Shown here in pieces: positions 47,403 to 58,370 of a stretch of 64,000 nucleotides of DNA. A program made the translations under genes and the position numbers. The notes under the pieces are model-generated. The model was given only the letters and a program-made list of their open reading frames with translations, had not been told where the DNA came from and made no database searches. Positions within the stretch are counted from its first letter, which is position 1. Each line of letters begins with the position of its first letter. The stretch comes from Amylostereum areolatum (Eukaryota; Basidiomycota; Agaricomycetes; Russulales; Stereaceae), in contig SAXG01000063.1 of assembly GCA_012932865.1 (NCBI GenBank), forward strand, positions 186,001 through 250,000. The letters run 5' to 3'.

Positions 47403-48299
47403 TCAAAACGTCGGTGCAAAGCACCGGAACTTGTGTGTCTTCCACGCTTTGGTCTGACACTCCCTTCCACAGTACTTCACCATCTTGCACCTCGAGCACG
47501 CCTGGAGTTCGTCATCCTCCGTATCCTCCATGCACGTATCCAGGCCGCAGTACGCCACCCCCGGGATCCGACCTTCGAGATGGGAACGCTGGGAGAGGAT
47601 GAACGACGCCGGATGGTGCGGGTTGATCTCGATGAAAGCATTAACCTGCTTGAGAGTCCCCTCGAGGAACGGGATCTCGAGCTCGCGCTGGCGTTTGTCG
47701 AGCGACTTGAACGCGGCCTCGTCTGCGCGTATGTCGGCGATTTTGCGCAGGACGGCGGTGCGCTGAGGGAGAGAGATGGCGGCCTGCTTGTCGTCGCCCA
47801 TCGCGACATCGCACCACCTGACCATATGAGATAGGAGCGAGCAGACGTAGCCAGGCCCGCTGTGTCGCTGCATCCATTCGAGGCCGTCTCCGTCGGCGAA
47901 CGCAGAGGCGACGAAGTCGGGCAGGCCGACGGCGAGGGGCGATGTGAGAAATTTGCGAAAGTAATGGTTCCTCTGGTCGGGGTTGGGGAGGAATGCGAGG
48001 AGTTGGATTAGGATGGAACGCGCGCGGGGCTGGGTTGTGGGCGAGAGCGCGCGAAGGGTGGAGACGAGGGCGGGGAGGTGCTTGGCGGAAAAGGCGAGGT
48101 AGACGAGCTCAGAAGCTTCCCGAGAAAAATGCGGTTCGGAAATTTGGTCGAGATAGAGCTCGAAGTCGGCAACTTGGGAGGGGGTCCAGTCGACGTCGAC
48201 GGGCAACGCCTGTGGGACGTAGATTCGCGCTGCTTCGGCGAGCCCGTCGGCCATCGTGACGGTTCGCTTGAGAGCATCGCGCTCCATTGTCTTCGACAT
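47403..48299 (-). CDS. MYND-type zinc finger protein
   Basis: A single uninterrupted frame of 298 codons from the ATG at 48299; the frame is open to 48338 without another ATG. The N-terminal ~245 residues are helical and unlike a SET domain. The C-terminus carries the MYND finger, with cysteines in YCGLDTCMEDTEDDELQACSRC, then VKYCGRECQTKAW and HKFRC, giving the expected Cys/His ligands. MYND fingers bind proline-rich peptides and mediate protein-protein contacts. Such single-finger proteins are much expanded in Agaricomycetes and their roles are mostly unknown. Confidence 0.85.
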   Translation of the reverse strand: MSKTMERDALKRTVTMADGLAEAARIYVPQALPVDVDWTPSQVADFELYLDQISEPHFSREASELVYLAFSAKHLPALVSTLRALSPTTQPRARSILIQLLAFLPNPDQRNHYFRKFLTSPLAVGLPDFVASAFADGDGLEWMQRHSGPGYVCSLLSHMVRWCDVAMGDDKQAAISLPQRTAVLRKIADIRADEAAFKSLDKRQRELEIPFLEGTLKQVNAFIEINPHHPASFILSQRSHLEGRIPGVAYCGLDTCMEDTEDDELQACSRCKMVKYCGRECQTKAWKTHKFRCFAPTF

Positions 48300-48339
48300 G
48301 TTTTTCCAAGTGTTTTGGTAGTTGAGTTGGAATAACAAA

Positions 48340-49149
48340 CGAGGGACCTACGGGGAACACCGGTGAAGATGAGCAGCAGCAAGACTGACTCTCAGTGAGT
48401 CTCAGTCTCCGCCCGGTTTAGCCTCAAGGTACAAGGGAAAGGAAGAGGACGCACAGACAGTATTCTAATATTCTTATCATTTTGGACAAGGTTATCCTTC
48501 ATTGCGGAATCGCCGGCTGTGCACCGTGATACCTAGTATTACCTACACCCTTTCGTCGATGAGGATGGGGAGGATGATGAGCGCTGGGCAGCAGAAGTGG
48601 GGCGGGCCCCATAGCACGGGGATACTATTAAGTTAGAAGTACGTGGTTGATATTCTCTCCTATAAGATACTATCTTGACCTACTCTTTCGTCCAACTGCT
48701 AGAGTATACTGAACGGTCGACGAGATCAGGAGTGATGACGGCCAAACGACGACACATACTCTTTTATGGCACGTACACCTACAATCTTCACCACGGTACT
48801 TACATCGTTGCTGGCATACCTCCTATGACTCGAAAGTCGACGCTCGCCATCAGATTCTGTTTCCGCCCCCACCCCCAACCGTGAAGGCGGTGGTCCTCGC
48901 GGGCACCGGATTTGACCAAAGCTGCGAGGCAGATCCCCTGCATTGACCACGACGAGATAAGGACAAGTTTCCCAGATGGCAGTGCTGCTGTAATAGTATT
49001 CGAGCTCCACCTGACATTTGCGAGTACGTACACCCGGTGCCGACCCTCGACAGCGCATCACCGCCTCACTGTACATCTTATAAGGATGGGATACCAAGCA
49101 GTCTGTTGAAGTATCCGTCTAACGCCCCCACCAAAGCGCTTGCTGGCAG
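48340..49149. other. Intergenic region
   Basis: No supported gene. Short unrecognised frames only, then the leader of the hypothetical gene that starts at 49150 (an acceptor-like TGGCAG directly precedes its ATG, so an upstream exon is possible). Confidence 0.35.
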
Positions 49150-50404
49150 ATGAGTGCACAAGCGGTATACGCTGAAGCACTCTACTCTTTTGACCGCGGT
49201 TACCCTCTTCGGAACCCAATACTCCCACTGGAAGGTCCAGACGTATGCGTCCGCGGGAAGCCCGTGCAAATAGGCGACGTCGGATACATCTTCCGCGGTG
49301 CCTTCCATAGGTTGTTCAACGTGCATCTCTTGGAGGATCATCCAGAGCAGTCGAAAGATCTCCCCGAGCAATATCAGCCCATCGGCATCGAACTTGACGT
49401 TTATGTATCTTCCTTACACCCACAGGTATTCCATTCGACTGGAGTTCGTGTAGCAGGACCAGGTCTTGGTGGAGATTCAGGGTGCGTTCCGCGATCACAT
49501 TCCGCGCGCAACAACATAACTTTCGTATTCGTCAGGGCCCCGTTTGTTGATGGCGAGATCACCTTCACATCAACAGGAAAGCCCTCCGCTGCGCTAGCTA
49601 TCCTCGAGAAAATGGTCTGCGAAAACGCCCGCGGGTGGAAACGATACCAGGACTACGTTCTCGAACACTCTGATCGATGGCTCGCTCTTTCCGAACGGCG
49701 CGGTCTCGGGTTGCGTATGGAGGATATCATCCTCGTCACGGGCCGCGACCTTACGGCTTCGTGGGCAAATATCGTGTTTGCTAGCGCCGAACGTGGTATT
49801 ACTTCCGAGCTGCACGTCGACTTCACGTCAGGCGCACCCAGGCGCGTGTCTGGTATACGATGGACGAACGCGCAGAGCGTCGTGGTTCAGAGCAACTGGG
49901 GCCCTTCCTCCATGGCGTCCGAGCTCGATGAGCCGCTGAACACCGCCATCGACCAGTGTCTTTTCATCCGATACATATCTGCCAAGCCCCGGCGTCTGTT
50001 CTTGCACAAACAGCTCCTAACCAACAGACTCCCTCTGGTCCCCACCAGTCCCCCCGCCGAACACCACACAATTTGGAGCGTACGACACTCGAGAGACACC
50101 AAGAGCTCGAGGAAGGGTCCAGAGCAAACAACGGGGCTGGCCAGTGCCGAATTCACGCGGGAAGACTACGAGGCAGGGGGGGCTCTGGTAGGAAATATAG
50201 CGCCTATCTCGTACGAATCCGTCGAATCCCTTCCGGTGCCTCAATTGTGAGCCCTCGTGTTCGTTCTTACCACGCGCAGACACTGTACTGATCAGGTATG
50301 CTCAGCGTCGCGGGCTCGAAACTCCCCCGTGTTTTACAGGACGACACGACGGGACACACAACTCGCTCCGGCTCAAGGTCCGTTCTTTCGATAGGTCGAC
50401 ATGA
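49150..50404 (+). CDS. Conserved basidiomycete hypothetical protein
   Basis: Exons 49150-49481, 49536-50246 and 50296-50404 give 383 aa in frame. The recognisable patch is IGDVGYIFRGAFHRLFNV near residue 40, followed by AGPGLGGDSG, then WKRYQDYVLEHSDRWLALSE, GLGLRMEDIILVTGRDLTASWA and NQ-rich beta-like segments. This combination occurs in a large Agaricomycete family of unknown function that often sits in accessory regions. There is no signal peptide or membrane segment. The first intron is a multiple of three and contains no stop, so it could also be retained. The last exon is less certain. Confidence 0.6.
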
Positions 50405-50763
50405 AGATCGCTACTCACAGGACACTCCAAACGTTCTGGTATCTGCAGAGCCCGATTGTTCACAGCGCGAAGCAGAGCGTCGAGCGTGCCGATATCTCCT
50501 TCGACGTCGCGGTCTGTTCTTGCGGGAGCTCATCATCAGTGCCATGACAAGTGTGTCCTTCCTTTTCGAGCGCGACCGTATAATTCTGACATCCTGGTGT
50601 ACACCACTAGTAACCCATACTGTGTTAACGGAGGCTCCACGTGTGTACAACTTCGACCAGGCTTTTTCGACAGTAACGAGACGACGGTGGCGTCAAGCCA
50701 CGGTCCAGGCGGATCCACGACCTCGCTGCCATCCTCTACTGCTTTCACGTCCGACAGCCTTTC

Positions 50764-51163
50764 AGGAACGCCATCCTACAATGACCACCACCTCATCGCA
50801 ACGGAGTCCTTCCATACAGGTGACCTGAAGCCCTACGAGCGACACCGATGGTGTTTGCATCGCGTCCCACCACGGTTTGGAGCGGTTTACTTCTCGAATC
50901 CGGAGCTTCATCTGGTGACGAACGTCGATTTGCGGGATCCAGCAAATTTGGAGCGCGTTTGTGAGTACGTTGTCACCGTGTCTCCTCAAGGAGGGTGGGA
51001 AATGTGGTTGAGAGGGTTCGACGGAGAGCGGGCCGACGTCGTTTGGATCAACCACGAAGAGCAGGTCGCCAGCCTTACCGGTCCTCGCGTGCTCAGCCAC
51101 GAGTCGGAGCCCACCTCAGATTATGGCACGTCTTTCCCCCCAGATCATAGCATATCCTTCTGA
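50764..51163 (+). CDS. WW-domain-like basidiomycete protein, partial or decayed
   Basis: Within an open frame the segment PYERHRWCLHRVPPRFGAVYFSNPELHLVT and GGWEMWLRGFDGERADVVWINHEEQV resembles two WW-type repeats (paired Trp, then a Y/W-x-N/D-H core) as found in an expanded Agaricomycete family. Downstream, in another frame (51190-51310), HHYWSFVHDHP and AMDLLVMAHG look like the rest of the same family, but no clean splice connects them. The gene is either broken or my exon model is incomplete. No start codon is assigned. Confidence 0.35.
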
Positions 51164-52212
51164 CACTGCTCCATCGGCGTTTACATAAAGATCTCGATGA
51201 AGCTTGTCACCATTACTGGTCCTTCGTCCACGACCATCCTGTCCACTTCCACCACACGTTTCTTTCCCATGTGCTGTCGAACGCGATGGACCTTCTCGTC
51301 ATGGCACACGGAGGTGACGTCTTTCAATTTTGACCAACAACTGGTCAGACACCCATACCTTGGCAGAATCACTTCATAGCCCGGCCACCCGCATTTTCGC
51401 CCGTGAAGATTGTCTATGCTTGATGAAGAGGCTCGAGGATTTCAAAGGTGGGAATCAGAATGCTCGCGAATCTTTCCTGGACCTGTCCGACACGATGCTT
51501 CACTAGACATGCCTCGTTCGGAAGCCCAGCTCGCGATCCGCATCCGAACCGCTGCCTCGATATTTTTGACTTTCTGTACGTATCTCTCATACGACGTACC
51601 GGTGGAGGTTGATTCAAACTGAAACAGACATGGACACAAGTCATACACCAAACAACGAACCAAGAATTCGGATGAGAGATGGAGAGGCAGGATGGGTTTC
51701 GTACATCGTTTGGATGGTCGGCATCACAGATTTCTCAACATTAGTGAGTACTTAGCGACGTGTGGTGGACATCAAACTCCTAACGTAGCTTACTTTCGCA
51801 GGTCTATATACTTTTTGTCGGTTTCTCGATCCTTCGTTGAGGCGATCAGTTGACAGTGGCATATGCCGACCCACTATCATTGTATGCGCACGTACAGTGA
51901 CGACTGCGATATCTTGGATAGATCATCCAGTGTTGATTCTTTCAGGGCGTCCTTTTCATGTATCCAGAAGGTATGTTAGGCCTCCTTCTCGCAATGGACC
52001 CGGAAAGCGGCCGCCGGCCGACAAATATTACGTTCACGTGACGTGGAGAACAATGCCGCGTCGGAGTTTCAAATGACTTAGTTGCGAGAGGTGCTTCAAG
52101 TTCGCCTCCTTCGCGGCAGCCGTTCAAGTTGCGCACATCGCGGGGAGGAAAGCGTCCGGTGTGCATAATTCTTGGCTATACGTGGATATCTCCTAATTCT
52201 TTCACTCATTAG
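51164..52212. other. Remnant-rich region upstream of FunK1-1
   Basis: Contains the second half of the WW-like gene in a shifted frame (51190-51310) and short pieces such as LMKRLEDFKGGNQN (about 51419-51460). The 5' exons of the first FunK1 kinase should also lie here (a candidate piece just before 52160 ends RTSRGGKRP before a GTGTGC donor), but its start codon was not resolved. Confidence 0.3.
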
Positions 52213-53916
52213 GTCCTCCGTGTCGACAGTCCTGGCATTTGTACCCACCTCACTTTTTCATCCTCTCCCGGTGGCACAGAATCTGCCAATGTCGATGCAT
52301 GCTCCCGCGTATACGCTCTTTCAAGAGATTCAAGCACCCTCCCGGCAGAATTCTCCCCACCCATTGAGCTTGTCATGGAATACACTCGGTCCGACCCGTT
52401 CCGCGACCCTATTCCGACTACGGATCGTTCACGATTCGAATTCCAACGTACATCTTCCAAAGCGATCAGCATCCTTCAAGAACACGGGACAGTCATCACG
52501 GATGTCCTCGCATCTCATCCCCGTGCTTTCATATTTTCCATCCTCATCAGTGACGAGGGTGCTCGACTGTTACGCTGGGACCGCTCCGGGATTGTCGTCA
52601 CGGAACGATTCGACTACACCTCCGACGACAGCCCCCTTCTCCAGTTTCTGTGGCGTTTTGACCAAATGCCGGACGAGGAGCGCGGGCATGATATCTCCTT
52701 TTCCTTTCCATCCAACGACGAAGCCACCACCGCCCGCGCCGCCTTTGCCACTTCCACCCACTTCCCCATTCCTCCTGATGCCCCGTTGCGCATTGAAGGT
52801 TTCCGTCCACGATGACGTCTATGGAGAAGATACATTCTACGTCATCTCTGACCCTCAAGCGATCAACGATCGACTTTTCGGAGTCAATTCTCGTGGATAC
52901 GTCGCGGTCGATTTGCGCGACGGGTCGTTAGTCTGGCTCAAGGATGTATGGCGACACGATACACCATCTTTCTTCAAGGAAGGGGACATATATCGCAGAC
53001 TCAATGAACAGAACGTGCCACACGTTCCCTCGCTTCGGTCTGCGGGCGACGTGGGCTCGCAAGTCACACGGTGCCAGGATTTCTTGGACGCGCCTTGGAA
53101 TTGCGCACAGACCGACTTACCAACGCGCAGACATTATCGCCTCGTCTTGAGCGCGATTGGGAGGCCGCTCGGCGCGTTCAAGAGCACGCATGAACTGTGT
53201 ACGTCAATTAGGGATGCTATTGAAGGTGGGTTTTTGTTCTTTTTGTCTGCCTGCCACCTTTCTGAATCAATACCAATCCAGCTCATGCAACGGCGTACAG
53301 CAAGGTCAACGTACTTCACGGGGACATTAGCGCCGGAAACATCCTCATTACTGATGACGGGCGTGGGCTCCTGATCGACTGGGATCTCGCATTTGATATC
53401 GCCGTTGGAAGAAAAGGCTCTATGATCGTAAGCCTTGTACTCGATATCCTCGTGGTGCTGCTTCTCTGACAGGTAGATTAGGGTACATGGTCTTTCATCT
53501 CAGGACGTCTGATGCGCAAACCCAAAGAAACAGAACACCTTCTGCACGACGACCTAGAGTCATTCTTGCACGTCCTCGTCTATTACCTCGCCAACTATCG
53601 ACCAACCGGCATCCACTGTCTGCGTTACGAGCTCCATAAAGTGTACTACTCAGGTCTACGCCGCAACGACCCGGACGAGAATTTCATCCACAAGGTGTCG
53701 TTCTTCTGCGACGCCCTACTGGCCAGCACATCCTTCGAGGGATATCTTCCCCCGCCATGCGCCTTGCTCATCGAGCAACTCCGGGGGATCTTTTGGCGCG
53801 CCGTATACGCGAATTCCACAGTCACACAACGAGCGCGGCGCGCTACACTCAAAACTCTCCAGTCTTCAAACCGCGTCTTCCGACTGTTCAACTCTGCACT
53901 CAAGAAGAAGGGGTGA
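52213..53916 (+). pseudogene. FunK1-1: fungal-type protein kinase with a frameshift, 5' end unresolved
   Basis: Exons 52213-53225, 53282-53427 and 53482-53916 carry a FunK1 kinase (PF17667 type). The N-lobe part includes ARLLRWDRSGIVVTERF and FLWRFDQMPDEERGHD, then GYVAVDLRDGSLVWLKDVWR. The catalytic segment is VNVLHGDISAGNILITDD with IDWDLAF (HGD in place of HRD, DWD in place of DFG, as usual in FunK1). The C-lobe has GTWSFISGRLM and LLHDDLESFLHVLVYY. Between about 52795 and 52812 the reading frame must change by one base (…APLRIEGF to VHDDVYGEDTF), so the gene is frameshifted here or the sequence has an indel error. Otherwise the domain is complete. Confidence 0.8.
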
Positions 53917-54426
53917 CCGGATGACGATGGGAGCATGGATGTGATGGCAGCATTGGAGAAAGCGGTTGGTATATGGGGCGCTAGCAGAGTGTCTTTGAGC
54001 AAGAGGTCGGCGTCGACTGCCTTTGACGGATACTCAGAATCCGAATCGTTGGTGATGTTATCTTCCGAGTCGTCGTCCGCTTTACCGTCAGTAGAGGCAT
54101 CTTTGTAAGGCGTATGATATCTCACTCCTCTATGGACTATTCTCCGTACATTCGGCATATTCTCATACTTTGTACTACATGCCTGTATCATAGCCAATGG
54201 TGTGCATCCTCGGGACTATTCTATCATATGTATGTATCCAACCATCCGCACCGGGGGGCGATGGAGCTCTCCTAAGAGAGCGTCTATCTCCGGCCGACTC
54301 TGGCCTCCACCTGGAGCGCTTGAGCCTGGACCTCTGACGTTGTGTTCGCCTCACTGTCACTCGGTTCCTGCCCATGCCCATCAGCCGACATCCCATGACA
54401 GTCAAAGGCGAAATATCCGACGTACT
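53917..54426. other. Intergenic region downstream of FunK1-1
   Basis: No supported gene; the opposite strand has an open shadow of FunK1-1 only. Confidence 0.35.
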
Positions 54427-55190
54427 GTGATCATGATCCACGCACACCAGCGGCCGTGTTGTGAACTTGAGGCCCCTTCATATTGTGACGCGGCTGGAGA
54501 TAACGACGACGAGCTTTGCTGATAGAGTCGCCCACACTGAGGACGCAGGACGTAGGTCCCGCGCCGGTTGGGGATGAATCGATGAAGTCTTCGCGCCGAG
54601 CGGGTCTCACGCTCGCAGCACCTTGGGTTACGGAGCTTCTTCCTACGCCTGCCAAAACCTCGCCCAATCAGTCCGTAGTAGATGAACGCTTGCCAAGTAA
54701 AACCGCACCTTAGATAACACAGCTCTACGCAGCTAGCCCATAGGCTGCTCCCTCACGTCCTCGACGTCCGCCTCGCACATGCTAACGACACTCTAAAGCA
54801 CACCCCGGTGGCTTGAACTCGTCGCCTGCGGATTCGATTAAGAGGAAGTTGGCGACCAACGCCAACGTCTAGGACGGAGTTTAGCACGGACTTCACTGGA
54901 CGAAACTGAGCACCTACTGGTCCATCTTCGTATCCTTCTAGCGATGCATGCGCACATACCGTGCCCACGAGGCTGGACTCCGACCGCGCGCCCATCGACC
55001 AAACGAGTACCCCAAGGACGACGCTAGCCGGCACCATCACGATGGACGGCCTCCGCATCGGGTGCACGACGAACGAAGGGTCTATGGGTTATGCACCTAT
55101 TCAAAAACGGCGTTGAACGTTAGGCTTGCAAGGGGAAGACGCGAACAACGGAAGGAGCACGAACCTGGTTCACACCTGCTTCGAACCTAG
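54427..55190 (-). repeat. Dispersed repeat, copy B (inverted relative to copy A)
   Basis: The reverse complement matches 14513-15385, with shared peptide patches MRRPSIVMVPASVVLGVLV and HASLEGYEDG and the shared end TAGGTTCGAAG. It lies between FunK1-1 and FunK1-2. Confidence 0.65.
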
Positions 55191-55576
55191 GGAGCATGAA
55201 CATTTTACTTCTTTACAAACTGATACTTCTACGGCGACTTCATCAAGCTTTACAGCATGTCCTTCGTCGAGCGCGGCCACCGCCCATGTCAGACGCCGGG
55301 GATGGCAGATGATGGCCACAGTTGGCGCAATGTTGAGGATAGCATGAATGCAATCGTCTGCTTGAACTATATCAACCCACAGGTGTGTGATAGTAGGCTC
55401 GGCGAAGAAAATGCATATGAGAGGTGATAAGCACAAGACGAACCCGTGAGCATCGCGCCCACAGTGTTAGTGAAGACAATGCTCTCAAAGGCCTAGTAAG
55501 CATATATAATTTAGATGGGTTTATACAAGGAAGTCGATATAGTCCGAGACAGCATGCAAGGGAAGGTAGAAACCGT

Positions 55577-57748
55577 TCATCGCCTTTTTGACGACGTTTT
55601 CCGTGGCGCGATGCTTGCCCTCCCTGTCCGATGGGGTGCGCCAGACTTCGTGCGGAGAAGTCTACGTGAAGGTGTCTTCGACGCTGATGTTGGAGGGGGG
55701 CCAGAGCAACGTTGTCGTTTTGACGACCGTGATCCACCGTCTTCCACTACAGCAGATGCCGTCCGTTTCGCCATAGGCGCCTTCTCGCACACGTCCCAGG
55801 ACTTGGTCTTGTCGTCCTCACATTTCTTCAACATGTCTCGGCAACCGTCGTTGCTACGCCAGCCAGCACCTGCGATCGCCGTGTCGAAGAGATCTAGGAT
55901 GAAGCGCGACGACTTCAACCTTTCCGACGCAACCGACCGAAAGCACAGCTCGATGTCGTCGTCGTCTGCGTAGACGCCCGCGTAGAAGAGACAGCGAAGC
56001 TGTCGTATAAGGCGGGCGAGGTTCACGTTGAGGTACAGCTCCAGGCGCTCATTGGAGACATAACCGCCGCTGAGGAACCCGGTTTTCCCATACGTGGTGT
56101 GGAACCATTCTTCTCCGGGGCGGTATGGATAAAAGATTTCGTTGAGAGACCTTTCGATGGACCATACGCCCGACGGGCGATACCGCACGAGATGATAGAA
56201 GAGCACGTAGACGAAGGACTCGAGATCGTCGCTGAGTCTGTGGACCTTCTTTCCGTGGCTGTCGAGACGCGACGCAGATATGAATTGCCACGACCCCTGG
56301 TGCAGAATTAGAATTAAGGTCTCAGGAGGAGGAAGAAAGCCAAACGTACTGCGAGCGAAGTGCGCTCCTCGCGTTCGACGTCAATGGACAGGTCCCAGTC
56401 GATCAATATACCATGTCCGTCGTCGGTGAGCAAGATGTTGTGGTCGCTGATATCGCCGTGCAGAATGTTCAGTTTCGTGTAAGCTTTGGAGTGCGCTGGG
56501 GACGAGATAGTGAGAGGGCGTTCGGAAAGAAGGGTGGTTAACGCGCACCTTCGAGAGCATCCCGAACCGCCGTGGTTAGCTCCAGGGTAGAATTGAACCT
56601 CATCAGCGGGCGGCCAACGACGCCTAAGACGACGCGATGATGGATGTGGGCCCGGGCTCCGTGCGCGCTGAACTCGTGGCTGCGGGTCTTCTGGCCTTCG
56701 ACGTCGCCACCGCATACGAAGGGTGCAACGTGAGGGACGCTGGCACCGGCGAGAAGTCGATATACGTCGGCCTCCTTGCGCACATGCGGAAGTTCGAGCC
56801 TCCATGTGTCTTTCAACCAGACACAAGTCCCATCCGCCAGATCCACCGCGACATAGCCGGACGTGGCCTTGCCGGCAAGGGAAGGGCTGAATACGTTTGG
56901 GGGACCTGCAAGGTAGAAGCGCTCCTCCTTTGTGCACTCATCCCTGACCCGAAACTTCCGCATCGTGTGGTCTTCGTCTTCAGCTGCGATATTGGCGCGC
57001 TGGAAAGCTGCGCGAGCAAATGATATTTCATCGGGGGAAGGTATGGTGACGGTAGGGTCTAAGCCACGTCCAGTGGGTGAAAGGGAGTCGAAATGATGAA
57101 GAAAAACAGCCAACGGGCTGTCCTTCGTCCGCCAGTCGAAGAGCTCCGTGACGACGGCGCCGGCTCTGTCCCAACGGATGAGGCGGGCATTGTTGCCGAT
57201 GATGAGACCTGAGAAGGCAAATGTTCGCGACCTGGACCCGAACATGTCGTATGCCAGATAGGCGATTCTCCGACGGTGCTTGAGCGCCTTGCGTGAGTCT
57301 TTGTTGAACGGGACTTGGTGGCGGCGAGGGGCGTTGTCCGTAGGTGGTGGGTCGTCAAAGGGATCCTCGTCCTCAGGTATGAATTCTAGAAATGCGTCCC
57401 AGAAGGTATCTTGAGAGACCTTGACCGCGTCATTGGACAGAGAGGATATAGCAATGTGGGGCAGGAGGCGAGCTTCGTGGGGAGTGGCGTTTCGGAGGTC
57501 AATTGGGTTGGTATATCGAAGACGGGGGGTGATGTTCGACGCTTCAATGACGCGGATCTTTCGCGAACGTGTCAGATATGCAATAGGTTTTGTACGAAGT
57601 AGAGACTTACGAGTTCGTTTGCGGATGCGCAGGGATGCCTGTCGTCCTCTGCTCGAAGCTGGAGCTTGTGCGCGACGGGGAACTTGAGCGAGAGAAATTC
57701 GTCGATAAAAGTGCGCGGTGGCATCGGTCCAGAGAATCGATTCTCCAT
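55577..57748 (-). CDS. FunK1-2: intact fungal-type protein kinase
   Basis: Exons 57748-57611, 57557-56549, 56495-56350 and 56296-55577 give 670 aa with no interruption. The start MENRFSGPMPPRTFIDEFL is at 57748. Kinase features: ARLIRWDRAGAVVTELF, SGYVAVDLADGTCVWLKDTWR (Lys of the N-lobe), the catalytic loop LNILHGDISDHNILLTDD, then LIDWDLSI, GSWQFISASRLD and DDLESFVYVLFYHL. The C-terminal ~90 residues are basic and Ser/Arg-rich, possibly nuclear-targeting. FunK1 kinases are greatly expanded in multicellular basidiomycetes and linked there to development. It is transcribed divergently from FunK1-3, sharing about 620 bp of promoter region. Confidence 0.9.
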
Positions 57749-58370
57749 GGTGGAATATTCAGATAGAAGAGGGGATTTCGGGAGGGGAAGAGATGGTTGA
57801 TGGTATTGGTCGGAGGTCAAGGAGGATGGGCCATAAATGATTATCCCCCTGCGCTGGTTGATGAGCACGTGATAAGATCCTTATGTAAAGTAACGGTGAC
57901 GTCATCCAGTGACAGGCTTGCCTCCCGCTCAGGGGCCCTGGCAACCTCCCGCCGCAAACGGCCCCGAAACGGCCTGTCGCCTACGATCCTGGATTCCTGG
58001 TGAGTGTAACTTGGTAAGATAGATCGGCAATCGTGCCCTCCCATCACTTTTTCGATCTCTGCACCTACTTGTGAGCTGGTGAGTAGGATTCTGAAGAGGG
58101 CCCAGAGCTCGAGGAGGCTGACTTCGCGGCAATGACGGGGGCGACCGATAGCCACCACAAATCGGATACGGTCTTGCTATTGTCACTCCTCTGTGGCACA
58201 TTGCGTCTGGTGCACAATGAAGCACGGAAAATTTTCAACGCGAACAATGGTTCTGCATGTGGTCAATGGCTTTCCGAAGGATATATGACTAGAGTCTCTC
58301 TCTGCGGTGGTCCGTTTTCCCAGTCCTTCCACCACCACACCCCCTTTTCGTCCGGACTTGTTTCATCTCA
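57749..58370. promoter_or_regulatory. Shared upstream region of FunK1-2 and FunK1-3
   Basis: A 622-bp interval between the divergent start codons at 57748 (minus) and 58371 (plus). A pyrimidine-rich leader precedes the plus-strand gene. No specific element was identified. Open frames here have no recognisable content. Confidence 0.4.
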
